A DNA stretch of 64,000 nucleotides, from positions 1 to 64,000 of the forward strand of contig CADCBB010000007.1 of the NCBI GenBank assembly GCA_902799555.1, read 5' to 3'. The stretch's first letter is position 1. Every line of letters begins with the position of its first letter. Origin of the DNA: an uncultured Bacteroidales bacterium (GTDB taxonomy: Bacteria > Bacteroidota > Bacteroidia > Bacteroidales > Paludibacteraceae). The translations under genes were made by a program, and so were the position numbers. This document shows, piece after piece, positions 1-11,533 of the stretch. The notes under the pieces were generated by a model. It saw nothing but the letters and a program-made list of their open reading frames with translations, was not told where the DNA came from and did no database searches.

Positions 1-2502
1 GAGTTGGCTGATGAGCTTCAGATACGGTGTCTCACCGCAACCGGAGCAAGCGCCGGAGAACTCGAAGAGCGGAGTTGCGAACTGGCTGTTCTTGACGTTG
101 TTGAGTTCAACGAGGTGTTGCTTGGTAGCTACGTGCTCTACGCAGTAATCCCAGTTAGCAGCCTCGCCGAGTTGGCTCTCGAGATCGACCATAGCGAGTG
201 CCTTGCCGGTCTTCGGATTGCCCGGACAAACATCGACGCAGTTACCGCAACCGAGGCAGTCCATAACGCCGACCTGCATACGGAAGTGCATACCCTTCAT
301 GGCAGCCGGAGCTTTCATCTCGCGGGTAGCAGCGCCGTTGAGGCCTGTGAGCTCTTTCTCGTCGAGCACGAACGGACGGATACAAGCGTGAGGACAAACA
401 TACGCACACTTGTTACACTCGATACAGTTGTCAGCGGTCCAAACCGGAACGAACGCAGACACACCACGTTTCTCGAACTTAGCGGTTCCTGCAGGCCATG
501 TACCATCCTCGATGCCCTTGAACGAGCTAACCGGGAGGAGGTCACCGTCCTGACCGTTGATCGGACGAACAACTTTGGTGATGAACTCCGGCTCATCTCC
601 GTAGTCCTTAGCGGGATCAGCAGGCAGTTTCGACCATGCGGGATCGATAGCGAGCTCTTGGTACTCACCACCGCGATCCACAGCAGCGTAGTTCTTATTC
701 ACCACATCCTCACCCTTCTTGCCGTAAGACTTCACGATGAAGTGCTTCATCTCCTCAACGGCCTTCTCAACAGGGATGACTGCGGTGATACGGAAGAAAG
801 CAGACTGGAGGATGGTGTTGGTACGGTTGCCCAGACCGATCTCCTGTGCGATCTTCGTAGCGTTGATGTAATAAACTTTAATCTTATGGTCAGCGAAGTA
901 TTTCTTCACTTTGTTCGGCAGGTTCTTAACCAGCTCGTCGCCCTCCCAGATGGTGTTCAGCAGGAACGTACCGCCGTCCTGCAGACCGCGGGTCACATCG
1001 TACATGTGGAGGTACGCCTGAACGTGGCAAGCCACGAAATTAGGCGTGGTAACGAGGTAAGTGGAGTGGATAGGCTCGTCGCCGAAACGGAGGTGCGAGC
1101 AGGTGAATCCACCGGATTTCTTACTATCGTAAGAGAAGTAAGCCTGGCAGTATTTGTCGGTGGTGTCACCGATGATCTTCACGGAGTTCTTGTTAGCACC
1201 TACGGTACCATCGGCACCCAGACCGTAGAACTTAGCCTGGAAGAGCGAAGCGTCACCCATCGCGATCTCCTCGCCAACCGGCAGAGAAGTGAAGGTGAGG
1301 TCATCGTTGATACCCACGGTGAAGTGGTTCTTCGGTTGCGGCAGAGCGAGGTTCTCGAATACTGCGAGCATCTGTGCCGGCGTGGTATCGTTGGAACCCA
1401 GACCGTAACGACCGCCTACAACGAGCAGGTCTTTCAGACCGAGTTCGTCGAGTGCGTCTTTTACATCGAGGTAAAGCGGTTCGCCGTTAGCGCCCGGCTC
1501 TTTGGTACGGTCAAGGACGCAGATACGTTTCACGCTCTTCGGCAGCGCCTCCTGCAGATACTTGAGGCTGAACGGACGATAGAGGTGTACGTTGATGAGA
1601 CCGAGTTTCTTGTTACCCTTGGCAGCCTCGTAGTCGATCACTTCGCGGATAGCCTCGCAAGCCGAACCCATACAGATGATGATGTTCTCTGCGTCAGCAG
1701 CGCCGTAGTAATTGAACGGACGATACTCGCGGCCAGTGATCTTGCTGATTTCCTTCATGTAGTCGGAAACGATATCCGGCACTGCGTCGTAGTAACGGTT
1801 GCAGCTCTCGCGGTGAGCGAAGAAGACATCGGGGTTCTCCGCCATACCTTTCATCTCCGGACGCATCGGGCTGAGTGCACGCTCACGGAACTCCTGGAGC
1901 GCCTTGTAGTCAACGAGCGGACGGAGATCCTCCATATCCATCGCCTCTACCTTCTGGTACTCGTGCGAGGTACGGAAGCCGTCGAAGAAGTTGAGGAACG
2001 GCACGCGGCTCTTGATAGTAGCGAGGTGTGCTACTCCGGCGAGGTCCATCACCTCTTGTACGGAAGCCTCAGCGAGCATAGCGAAGCCGGTCTGGCGGCA
2101 CGCCATGACATCCTGGTGGTCACCGAAGATACAGAGCACGTGGCTTGCCAGCGTACGAGCCGATACATGGAAGACGGACGGGATGAGCTCACCGGCAATC
2201 TTGTACATGTTCGGGATCATGAGGAGCAGACCCTGCGAAGCCGTGAAAGTGGTGGTCAGCGCACCTGCGTTCAGCGAACCGTGAACAGCACCTGCTGCAC
2301 CGGCCTCAGACTGCATCTCCTGCACGAGAACGGTCTCACCGAAGAGGTTCTTGCGACCTGCAGCAGCCCACTCGTCCACGTTCTCCGCCATAGGCGACGA
2401 CGGCGTGATAGGATAGATGGCGGCTACCTCGGTGAACATGTAAGCTACATGCGCCGCAGCGGCGTTACCATCCATGGTCATAAATTTCTTTTCTTTTGCC
2501 AT
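1..2502 (-). CDS. nifJ: Pyruvate:ferredoxin (flavodoxin) oxidoreductase, C-terminus cut by window edge
   Basis: Single-chain enzyme converting pyruvate and CoA to acetyl-CoA and CO2 while reducing ferredoxin, in the cytoplasm of anaerobes. The first 834 residues are present, of about 1,190 usual for the family. The N-terminal pyrimidine-binding domain begins MAKEKKFMTMDGNAAAAHVA and contains the family stretch YPITPSSPMAE. Two [4Fe-4S] motifs follow, CIECNKCAYVCPHAC near residue 695 and CLGCGNCVDVCPGNP near 748. The start of the TPP domain, CSGCGETPY, lies just before the cut, so about 350 residues are missing. The start at 2502 gives the conserved N-terminus. A long open frame on the opposite strand is only its antisense shadow. 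The ferredoxin at 4018-4182 is a plausible electron acceptor but is a separate transcription unit. Confidence 0.97.
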   Translation of the reverse strand, partial: MAKEKKFMTMDGNAAAAHVAYMFTEVAAIYPITPSSPMAENVDEWAAAGRKNLFGETVLVQEMQSEAGAAGAVHGSLNAGALTTTFTASQGLLLMIPNMYKIAGELIPSVFHVSARTLASHVLCIFGDHQDVMACRQTGFAMLAEASVQEVMDLAGVAHLATIKSRVPFLNFFDGFRTSHEYQKVEAMDMEDLRPLVDYKALQEFRERALSPMRPEMKGMAENPDVFFAHRESCNRYYDAVPDIVSDYMKEISKITGREYRPFNYYGAADAENIIICMGSACEAIREVIDYEAAKGNKKLGLINVHLYRPFSLKYLQEALPKSVKRICVLDRTKEPGANGEPLYLDVKDALDELGLKDLLVVGGRYGLGSNDTTPAQMLAVFENLALPQPKNHFTVGINDDLTFTSLPVGEEIAMGDASLFQAKFYGLGADGTVGANKNSVKIIGDTTDKYCQAYFSYDSKKSGGFTCSHLRFGDEPIHSTYLVTTPNFVACHVQAYLHMYDVTRGLQDGGTFLLNTIWEGDELVKNLPNKVKKYFADHKIKVYYINATKIAQEIGLGNRTNTILQSAFFRITAVIPVEKAVEEMKHFIVKSYGKKGEDVVNKNYAAVDRGGEYQELAIDPAWSKLPADPAKDYGDEPEFITKVVRPINGQDGDLLPVSSFKGIEDGTWPAGTAKFEKRGVSAFVPVWTADNCIECNKCAYVCPHACIRPFVLDEKELTGLNGAATREMKAPAAMKGMHFRMQVGVMDCLGCGNCVDVCPGNPKTGKALAMVDLESQLGEAANWDYCVEHVATKQHLVELNNVKNSQFATPLFEFSGACSGCGETPYLKLISQL

Positions 2503-2535
2503 AAAAAACAGTTGTTAAATTTTATTGTTGTTGAT

Positions 2536-2571
2536 TCTGAATAATCTGAGTATTCTGATTAATCTGATTTT
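2536..2571. repeat. Four tandem 9-bp units before nifJ
   Basis: TCTGAATAA, TCTGAGTAT, TCTGATTAA and TCTGATTTT follow one another without gaps between the AAA ATPase stop and nifJ. This is one of several short tandem repeat families in the window. I see no clear promoter of the local consensus here, so nifJ may be read through from the ATPase gene. Confidence 0.8.
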
Positions 2572-3860
2572 TAATACAGGAAGCCGAAGAGCCAGAGCGG
2601 GATCTGGTTGCCACGACCGAGTTCGAGTTCGCCTACGGCGGTAGGACGGATCGCATCGCGACTGGAGCCTTTCTCCTTGACGTCGAAGAAATACTTGCTA
2701 TCGACAATGAACATCGCCGAACGCTCGGTAGCGTTCACTCTGTGCGCACCGTGTACGGCCATGTAGAAATAGGTCTCGAACCAATCCATCGGCGCGATCT
2801 CACGGGTGAAATCCATGCGCGCCACGTTGGTATTATGCATATAGACCTTGGTGGGCTTCATGGGGAAGTTCTTGTTCTCCGGATAAAGGAGATTGATCAG
2901 ACGCGAGTCCTTGAGGTACTTGACATAGTTCATCGTGGTAGCGCGGCTGAGTCCGATCTCTTCGGAGATATTGGAGATATTGAGCGCACAGGGCGCATCG
3001 TGCATCAGGATATAAAGCAGTTTGCGCAACTTATGCAAGCATGCCACGTCGATCTGCTTGATCATGAGCACGTCCACCTCGAGTTGGGAGTTCATCACCT
3101 TGAGAAGCGATGCCTCGAAACTCTTGGACTCGAGGTATGAAGGATAATAACCGTGGTGGAGGTACGCCTTGAAGTAATCGAGGGGACGCACCCGTTCGCA
3201 AATCTCCCGCGAGATGGACGAATGACGATTGATGATCTCCTCCAGCGAATAGGAGCGGAAACGCAGACCGGTCTGCAGGTTGAGGTACTCACGGAAGGAG
3301 AACCCGCGCAGGTTGTAGGTCTTGACGATATCCTTGAGGTCGTTGTTATCCTCATCGATCGGCATGACCGGCGTCGCACAGAAGACGATATGCAGGTCTT
3401 CGTACTTGCGGTAACAACGCTTCAGTTCGCGACTCCAGTTGGGATACTTGAAGAGCTGATCCAGGAAAAGGTACCTTCCGCCGGAGCGCACGAATTTCGA
3501 TGCCAGCTCAACCAAGGTGTGTCTGGTGAAGAAGAAGTCATTCATGCTCACATAGAGGCACGGACGCGACACTTTAGACGAACGTCTCTTGGTGGGTGCA
3601 TTCGCTTCTTCTTCCGCCATCTTGGCTCTCCATTCCGTCTCAATCTCCTTGATTCGGGTAAGCAGGAAATCGGTCTTCCCCACTCCACGGCCACCTTTGA
3701 TGGCGATGAGTCGGTCGTCCCAATTGATTTCATCCATCAACAACCTGCGGATCGGCATGGTCGAATGCGCCACGAGGTAATCATGAATGCGGAAAAATGC
3801 GTTTAACATGGGGCCTTTTTGCTCCTGTAAATTCTCGGTTATTACTTCATTTTCCTCCAT
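2571..3860 (-). CDS. AAA family ATPase (DUF4143-type, Bacteroidota)
   Basis: A 429-residue P-loop ATPase of a family common in Bacteroidota, where members start around 'LxxHxxL..MxxRxLxDEIdWxxRLIxIxGxRGvGKT' and end in IPLWLFGFLY, as here. Walker A is GGRGVGKTDF near residue 56. A Walker B-like run RYLFLDQLFK lies near 130, and a winged-helix-like segment (NISEEIGLSRATTMNYVKYL) near 295. The C-terminal part is shorter than I remember for the family. Its function is unknown; relatives are often found near toxin or nuclease genes. The promoter at 3889-3919 gives a leader of about 20 nt, which favours the start at 3860 over the internal Met at residue 19. Confidence 0.85.
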   Translation of the reverse strand: MEENEVITENLQEQKGPMLNAFFRIHDYLVAHSTMPIRRLLMDEINWDDRLIAIKGGRGVGKTDFLLTRIKEIETEWRAKMAEEEANAPTKRRSSKVSRPCLYVSMNDFFFTRHTLVELASKFVRSGGRYLFLDQLFKYPNWSRELKRCYRKYEDLHIVFCATPVMPIDEDNNDLKDIVKTYNLRGFSFREYLNLQTGLRFRSYSLEEIINRHSSISREICERVRPLDYFKAYLHHGYYPSYLESKSFEASLLKVMNSQLEVDVLMIKQIDVACLHKLRKLLYILMHDAPCALNISNISEEIGLSRATTMNYVKYLKDSRLINLLYPENKNFPMKPTKVYMHNTNVARMDFTREIAPMDWFETYFYMAVHGAHRVNATERSAMFIVDSKYFFDVKEKGSSRDAIRPTAVGELELGRGNQIPLWLFGFLY

Positions 3861-3888
3861 TTTGACTCAAAATATTGAAAATACGCCG

Positions 3889-3919
3889 CAAAATTACAAA
3901 AAAAAATTGATATTTGCAA
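3889..3919 (-). promoter_or_regulatory. Promoter for the AAA ATPase gene
   Basis: On the minus strand TTGC (3916-3919), 19 bp, then TAATTTTG (3889-3896). This matches the Bacteroidota -33/-7 pattern and lies about 30 bp before the start codon. Confidence 0.75.
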
Positions 3920-3941
3920 TACCTACTTTACATTTTTTTAC

Positions 3942-3973
3942 AAAAAAATGAGGGTCCACCAACGTGAACCCTC
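3942..3973 (-). terminator. Intrinsic terminator after the ferredoxin gene
   Basis: On the minus strand a stem GAGGGT...ACCCTC (3950-3973), with additional CAC/GTG pairing inside, is followed by seven T (3942-3948). It lies 45 bp beyond the ferredoxin stop and just upstream of the next promoter. Confidence 0.85.
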
Positions 3974-4017
3974 AAAAATACACATTTTTTGTTAAAAAAT
4001 GCACCTTTTTGCAGCCA

Positions 4018-4182
4018 TTAGAGCGAGATAGCACCACTCGGGCAAACGTCAGCACAGGTTCCACACTCGGTGCAAACGTCCGGATCAATCGAATAGTGTT
4101 CGCCTTCCGAAATAGCGCCCATCGGGCATTCATCAATACAAGTACCGCAAGCGATGCAGTCAGTTGAAATTTTGTAAGCCAT
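4018..4182 (-). CDS. Small 2[4Fe-4S] ferredoxin
   Basis: A 54-residue electron carrier with two complete cluster motifs, CIACGTCIDECP and CTECGTCADVCP, arranged as in clostridial-type ferredoxins. It begins MAYKISTDCIACG and ends AISL. It probably carries electrons between pyruvate:ferredoxin oxidoreductase and hydrogenase- or Rnf-type acceptors; that role is inferred from the family. The gene is monocistronic, with its own promoter (4259-4289) and terminator (3942-3973). The leader of about 70 nt is made largely of ATTTACG-like heptamers. Confidence 0.96.
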   Translation of the reverse strand: MAYKISTDCIACGTCIDECPMGAISEGEHYSIDPDVCTECGTCADVCPSGAISL

Positions 4183-4191
4183 AATTTTAAT

Positions 4192-4240
4192 ATTTACGAT
4201 TTAACGATTTACGATGTACGATTGATTGACGATTTTGCCA
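4192..4240. repeat. ATTTACG-like heptamer array in the ferredoxin leader
   Basis: The + strand reads as degenerate units of TTTACGA, TTAACGA and TGTACGA between the ferredoxin promoter and its start codon. A very similar stretch occurs at 43234-43270, before rpmF. Confidence 0.7.
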
Positions 4241-4258
4241 ATTTATCGATTTTCGCTG

Positions 4259-4289
4259 CAAAGGTACAACAAAAAATCGAGACTACCAA
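4259..4289 (-). promoter_or_regulatory. Promoter for the ferredoxin gene
   Basis: Minus strand TTGG (4286-4289), 19 bp, TACCTTTG (4259-4266). It lies between the ruvC stop and the ferredoxin, so the ferredoxin is not dependent on ruvC transcription. Confidence 0.75.
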
Positions 4290-4307
4290 ATTTTAGGGAG
4301 AGAAAAT

Positions 4308-4940
4308 TTATTTTTTTCGCTTTTTGGAGGTAGCGAGCGCCGCAGCGAGCTGGGCAGCAGGACCGGTTAAGCCTTTATCGGTCAGTCCTTTACGCCGCGC
4401 ATAAGTGGTCCAGTCTTTCGCTCCGCCTTCCGACACCGGCATCCCCAATTGTAAGTAATGACAATAAGCGATACCGAGGGCATCGGTGGCATCGAGTTTC
4501 TTAGGCATCTGTTCGTCGGGAATATGGAGGAAACGCTGGAGCATACCGGCCACCTGCTCTTTGGAGGAATGACCGTTACCGGTGATGGCCATTTTGATCT
4601 TCATCGGCGAGTACTCGTAGATGGGTACATCTTTGCTCAAAGCCGCAGCGATCGCGACACCCTGGGCATGGACGATTTTGATCATTGTCTGCGGGTTTTT
4701 ATCGACGAACTGGGTCTCGATCGCAAGGGAAGAAGGATGGTATTTTTCGATAAGTTCTTGCAGGAAGAAAAACTCCTTCTGCAGACGCGGGTACTGGCCT
4801 TCTATCTTATGCACGTCGAATGCGCCAAACTCCAGTATTTCAACCTGTTGGCCAACGGTATGCAAGAGGGCGTAACCCATGTAGAGCGTACCCGGATCGA
4901 CACCCAAAATGATATGTTCCTGACGAACTTTATCGAGCAT
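4308..4940 (-). CDS. ruvC: Crossover junction endodeoxyribonuclease RuvC
   Basis: Holliday-junction resolvase, a cytoplasmic dimer working with RuvAB in recombination. Of 210 residues, the RNase-H-fold core is clear: catalytic Asp in ILGVDPGTLYMGYAL (D15), Glu in SLAIETQFV, and the C-terminal acidic pair in KLDATDALGIAYCH. The C-terminal tail of about 40 residues beyond the core is Lys- and Ala-rich and a little longer than in enterobacterial RuvC. It is the last gene of the divIC, small membrane protein, ruvC run. ruvA and ruvB are not in the window. Confidence 0.96.
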   Translation of the reverse strand: MLDKVRQEHIILGVDPGTLYMGYALLHTVGQQVEILEFGAFDVHKIEGQYPRLQKEFFFLQELIEKYHPSSLAIETQFVDKNPQTMIKIVHAQGVAIAAALSKDVPIYEYSPMKIKMAITGNGHSSKEQVAGMLQRFLHIPDEQMPKKLDATDALGIAYCHYLQLGMPVSEGGAKDWTTYARRKGLTDKGLTGPAAQLAAALATSKKRKK

Positions 4941-4966
4941 TCAGTATTCAGTTTTCAGTATTCAGT
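4941..4966. repeat. TCAGTATTCAG-type repeat between ruvC and the small membrane gene
   Basis: TCAGTAT, TCAGTTT, TCAGTAT and TCAG run head to tail (7-bp period). The last TCA is the stop codon of the minus-strand small membrane gene. Relatives occur inside engB (30716-30742) and the TonB receptor gene (33250-33285). Confidence 0.8.
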
Positions 4967-5123
4967 CCTTCTCGTGATTGCGGATGAATCCGCGAATGAT
5001 AATTACGACGGCTCCGGCGATGAGCACATAATCCGCCCAGGGCTCTATTTTCGCCACACTCAGGGCGGCTCCTACGGCCACAATAATCAGGCCGATGATC
5101 AATATAATCGATGATTTTCGCAT
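4962..5123 (-). CDS. Small membrane protein of unknown function (53 aa)
   Basis: A 53-residue frame beginning MRKSSIILIIGLIIVAVGAA with two hydrophobic helices (about residues 5-21 and 30-45) and a short charged C-terminus ending RNHEKD. I do not recognise a family. Support for its being real: it starts one base after the divIC stop, fills the gap to ruvC on the same strand and has a plausible two-helix membrane protein composition. A function in the envelope or division machinery is only suggested by divIC next door. Confidence 0.75.
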   Translation of the reverse strand: MRKSSIILIIGLIIVAVGAALSVAKIEPWADYVLIAGAVVIIIRGFIRNHEKD

Positions 5124-5124
5124 A

Positions 5125-5427
5125 TCACTCCTCCTCTACGAGATAAATATCCTCGTTGGTATTATGCATATAATAATGTTCGCGCGCGTATTGCTCCAAG
5201 CTATCGGGATGATGCAGCGTCTGAATCTCCCGTTGGGCTTTCTCGGAACCCTGCCGGTACATCTCGCGCTGCTGCTCCAGATGACGGATTTCCCGTCCCC
5301 TGCGCACAAACTGGATGAGACTTTGCTCTCCAATGAAGAGAAAGACGACGAGAAAGACAAGCAGCGTAATGGCGTACTTACCCCATTTTTTGAACTTTAT
5401 GTTCTCCCAAAACTGAGAAAAATTCAT
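5125..5427 (-). CDS. Septum formation initiator family protein (FtsB/DivIC-like)
   Basis: 100 residues: short cytoplasmic N-terminus, one membrane helix (KYAITLLVFLVVFLFIGE, about 16-33), then a periplasmic coiled coil (REIRHLEQQREMYRQGSEKA) and the family-typical ending HPDSLEQYAREHYYMHN. FtsB/DivIC proteins bridge FtsL/FtsQ in the divisome. The start MNFSQFWEN at 5427 is chosen because the in-frame ATG further upstream lies inside the promoter. The gene heads a minus-strand run ending in ruvC and shares a palindromic promoter region with the nuclease gene on the other strand. Confidence 0.9.
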   Translation of the reverse strand: MNFSQFWENIKFKKWGKYAITLLVFLVVFLFIGEQSLIQFVRRGREIRHLEQQREMYRQGSEKAQREIQTLHHPDSLEQYAREHYYMHNTNEDIYLVEEE

Positions 5428-5447
5428 AGTTTCACAAAAATTTTGCG

Positions 5448-5478
5448 CAAAGTTACAAAAAAACTTGCATATATGCAA
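5448..5478 (-). promoter_or_regulatory. Promoter for divIC, overlapping a divergent promoter
   Basis: Minus strand TTGC (5475-5478), 19 bp, TAACTTTG (5448-5455). Its -33 box is one end of the palindrome TTGCATATATGCAA at 5465-5478, whose other end is the -33 box of the + strand promoter. Confidence 0.8.
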
Positions 5479-5495
5479 ATATTTTACTAATTTTG
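5465..5495 (+). promoter_or_regulatory. Promoter for the secreted nuclease-ligA-dapA run
   Basis: TTGC (5465-5468), 19 bp, TAATTTTG (5488-5495). It overlaps the divergent divIC promoter by 14 bp, so the two probably cannot be occupied together. Confidence 0.8.
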
Positions 5496-5518
5496 TAGCC
5501 GATTTAATACAAATAACG

Positions 5519-9174
<3,656 letters not shown>

Positions 9175-9186
9175 TAAAATGATGAA

Positions 9187-9735
9187 ATGATGAAACTAAA
9201 ACAATATATTTTTGAGTATCTGCGCAAGAAGCAGGAACCGAGAAATCCGCGTTTCCCGCATTTTGACCAGCCCTTGAAAGTGATGATTATCTATGAGAGC
9301 GACGTGTTGGAACGCAACGATGCCATCAAGTCCATTCGTCAGGATTTGTTACGCCGTCAGATGGACGTAACGATGTGGGGATATGTGGAAAAGAAAGATA
9401 TACAGACACTTATCCTGCCGCAGAGCCGTATTTTGGGCGTGGAGGACTATAATTTCTTCGGCAAACCGCGGGACTATGTACTGACCGATCTGCTGGCGGA
9501 GCACTATGACTTACTGATTGATCTCACGACCCGTCCGATGTTACCGCTTCGTTATCTGGCGATGTACACAGATGCGGACTTCAAAGTAGGTATGAACCTG
9601 GGCGAAGGATTACACGACATGTTGATCTCCCTACCCGACCTTTCGCCGGAACAGGGCGAAGAAGCGGAGATCGAGGCTTCGTGGTTATACCATCAGATTT
9701 TGACTTATTTAACGACGATCAAGTCGAACGATTAA
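9187..9735 (+). CDS. DUF6913-like conserved Bacteroidota protein
   Basis: A 182-residue cytoplasmic-looking protein without signal peptide or membrane segment. It resembles an uncharacterised Bacteroidota family that I recall lying between ligA and dapA (DUF6913), with conserved features such as FGKPR near residue 95, HYDLLIDLT near 110 and PLRYLA near 122. Its function is unknown. Two other ATG codons just upstream belong to a small ATGATGAAA repeat; the start at 9187 is one of several equivalent choices. The order ligA, this gene, dapA suggests co-transcription. Confidence 0.8.
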   Translation: MMKLKQYIFEYLRKKQEPRNPRFPHFDQPLKVMIIYESDVLERNDAIKSIRQDLLRRQMDVTMWGYVEKKDIQTLILPQSRILGVEDYNFFGKPRDYVLTDLLAEHYDLLIDLTTRPMLPLRYLAMYTDADFKVGMNLGEGLHDMLISLPDLSPEQGEEAEIEASWLYHQILTYLTTIKSND

Positions 9736-9754
9736 AGAGTGAAGGAGTGAAAGA

Positions 9755-10606
9755 ATGAAGGAATTAAGGGGACTTGGCACAGCACTTATCACGCCGTTTA
9801 AGGCAGATAAAAGCGTTGATTACGAGGCACTTGCACGCTTACTGGACACGCAATTAACGGGTTCCGTTGATTATATCGTGGTATTGGGTACTACGGGCGA
9901 AGCAGCCACGATGACGGAAGACGAGAAACGGGAAGTACGAACGTTTATTCGGAAGTATGTGAATGGTCGTTTACCCTTGGTTTTAGGTGCAGGAGGCAAC
10001 AATACCGCCGCGGTATGCGAGAGTTTAAATACCATCGATCTCACAGGCTTTGAAGCCATCTTGAGTGTCTGTCCGTACTACAATAAACCGAATCAGGAGG
10101 GATTATACCAACATTTCTGTGCGGTCGCCGAAGCGAGTCCGATACCGGTTATACTCTATAACGTTCCCGGACGCACGGGTGTCAATCTGTTGCCGGAAAC
10201 GGTGATGCGGATCTACGATGCACATCCGGATAAGATCGCCGGCATCAAAGAGGCGAGCGGAAACGTAGAACAGATCAAGCATCTGATTGATTTGGCGAAA
10301 GACAAGTTGCTGGTCATCAGCGGAGACGACGGTATCGCTTGCGAAATCATGAAAGCGGGAGGTGCGGGATTGATTTCGGTAGCCTCAAACGCTTTCCCGA
10401 AAGATTTCTATGATATCGTACATAAAAAGGCCCAAGCTAAACAGGCGCAGTACGACCAAATGATCAAATTGCTGTTTAAAGAAGGTAATCCGGTAGGCAT
10501 CAAAGCCGTTCTGGCACAAAAGGGAATCATTCAGAACTACTTGCGACTTCCGTTAGTTCCGGCAAGCGAAGAACTACAAGAAGAAATAAAAAAAGAGCTC
10601 GCGTAA
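9755..10606 (+). CDS. dapA: 4-hydroxy-tetrahydrodipicolinate synthase
   Basis: Condenses pyruvate with aspartate semialdehyde, the first committed step to lysine and meso-diaminopimelate for the cell wall. A TIM barrel of 283 residues with the family signatures GTTGEAATMT (about 45-54), the Tyr of LYNVPGRTG (Y135) and the Schiff-base Lys in IAGIKEASG (K165). It ends the nuclease-ligA-DUF6913-dapA run. Its TAA stop lies in the loop of the terminator hairpin. The gap upstream holds GAGTGAA/GTGAAAG-like heptamers. Confidence 0.97.
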   Translation: MKELRGLGTALITPFKADKSVDYEALARLLDTQLTGSVDYIVVLGTTGEAATMTEDEKREVRTFIRKYVNGRLPLVLGAGGNNTAAVCESLNTIDLTGFEAILSVCPYYNKPNQEGLYQHFCAVAEASPIPVILYNVPGRTGVNLLPETVMRIYDAHPDKIAGIKEASGNVEQIKHLIDLAKDKLLVISGDDGIACEIMKAGGAGLISVASNAFPKDFYDIVHKKAQAKQAQYDQMIKLLFKEGNPVGIKAVLAQKGIIQNYLRLPLVPASEELQEEIKKELA

Positions 10607-10621
10607 TTGCGAGCCTTTTTC
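10588..10621. terminator. Bidirectional terminator between dapA and rplT
   Basis: Stem GCTCGC (597-602) and GCGAGC (609-614) with a 6-nt loop containing the dapA stop. T run on the right for dapA, A run on the left (T run on the minus strand) for the rplT operon. Confidence 0.9.
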
Positions 10622-10627
10622 TTGTAA

Positions 10628-10670
10628 GAACTAGGATACTAGGATTCTAGAAAACTAGGATTCTAGATTA
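10628..10670. repeat. CTAG-rich repeat between dapA and rplT
   Basis: Five ctag sites in units like ACTAGGATACTAGGATTCTAG between the shared terminator and the rplT stop. Same family as the in-gene copies in ligA, the PAP2 gene and dnaX. Confidence 0.85.
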
Positions 10671-11027
10671 CTTAGCAGCTTTCTTTTTCGCTTGATCAAC
10701 GACTGCTTTGAAAGCAGCGGGTTGGTTCATAGCGAGGTCAGCAAGCGCCTTGCGGTTGATGACGATTCCTGCTTTCTTGAGGCAACCCATCAATTGGCTG
10801 TAGCTCAGGCCTTCGAGGCGAGCGGCAGCGTTGATACGCTGAATCCACAGAGCGCGGAATGTACGTTTTTTGTTCTTACGATCGCGGTAAGCGTACTGCA
10901 AACCTTTCTCCCATGTGTTCTTTGCTACGGTCCATACATTAGCGCGGCCACCAAAGTTACCACGGGTAAGGCTCATGATCTTTTTGCGACGATTGCGCGA
11001 AGCAACGTGATTTACTGATCTAGGCAT
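10668..11027 (-). CDS. rplT: 50S ribosomal protein L20
   Basis: 119-residue, highly basic large-subunit protein that binds 23S rRNA early in assembly. The N-terminus [18 protein letters not shown] and the [33 protein letters not shown] block are characteristic. Third gene of infC-rpmI-rplT. In other bacteria L20 represses this operon by binding its leader; the long structured gap before rpmI here would be the place to look. Confidence 0.99.
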   Translation of the reverse strand: MPRSVNHVASRNRRKKIMSLTRGNFGGRANVWTVAKNTWEKGLQYAYRDRKNKKRTFRALWIQRINAAARLEGLSYSQLMGCLKKAGIVINRKALADLAMNQPAAFKAVVDQAKKKAAK

Positions 11028-11059
11028 TTTCTTTTCCTTTCACTTTAATGGTTTAACAC

Positions 11060-11257
11060 TTAACGAAGCAGCAGCATCTCACGGATGGAGCGCATGTTCG
11101 TTTGATCTACGATAGCAACATGAGTCAAGTTGCGTTTTTGCTTTTTAGTCTTCTTCGTCAGAATGTGACTCTTGTAAGCGTGCTTACGCTTGATTTTACC
11201 GGTTCCGGTAAGCGTGAAACGCTTTTTTGCACCGGAGTTCGTTTTTACCTTTGGCAT
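11060..11257 (-). CDS. rpmI: 50S ribosomal protein L35
   Basis: 65 residues, basic, with the L35 pattern [20 protein letters not shown] and KHAYKSHIL. It lies 32 bp upstream of rplT and 276 bp downstream of infC, an unusually long gap inside an operon that is usually compact. Confidence 0.99.
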   Translation of the reverse strand: MPKVKTNSGAKKRFTLTGTGKIKRKHAYKSHILTKKTKKQKRNLTHVAIVDQTNMRSIREMLLLR

Positions 11258-11533
11258 TTTTTAAAATTGTTTAATTGTTAATAATTCGTCCGATAGGCAG
11301 CACTCGCGCTCAATCCCCTCGTACACGAGCTCAAGCACAGCTTGGCTAAAGGTACTCGGGCTTGCTCGCTCTCCCCATCACAAACGCTTACGCTGGTTTG
11401 CGCCGGGGACCCCGAACATTGGGCGCCAATTTAAAGGTAAGCCTTCGGACGGCTTTATTTTAAAATCACGGGATATATACTACGTATATATAGGGTGATG
11501 TATGATACGATATTGGTCCTACTTAGTACCTAC
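11258..11533 (-). promoter_or_regulatory. Long structured leader between infC and rpmI
   Basis: No gene. It holds an inverted repeat ATATATAC/GTATATAT (11473-11491), a small stem AAGCC/GGCTT (around 11441-11457), and a 46-bp element (11368-11413) that recurs almost exactly in the leader of tRNA-Ser(CGA) at 63768-63812. On the minus strand this is transcribed leader of rpmI-rplT. It could be a ribosomal protein autoregulatory leader or a dispersed structured repeat; I see no promoter of the local consensus in it. Confidence 0.5.

Noticed and set aside
4..2544. Open frame of 846 codons on the + strand
   Set aside because: It is the antisense of nifJ; the minus strand carries a clear, motif-rich protein. 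The frame stays open because of codon bias. The same holds for long antisense frames over ygiQ (46179-47210), the pectinesterase (56221-57228) and infC (11495-12187).
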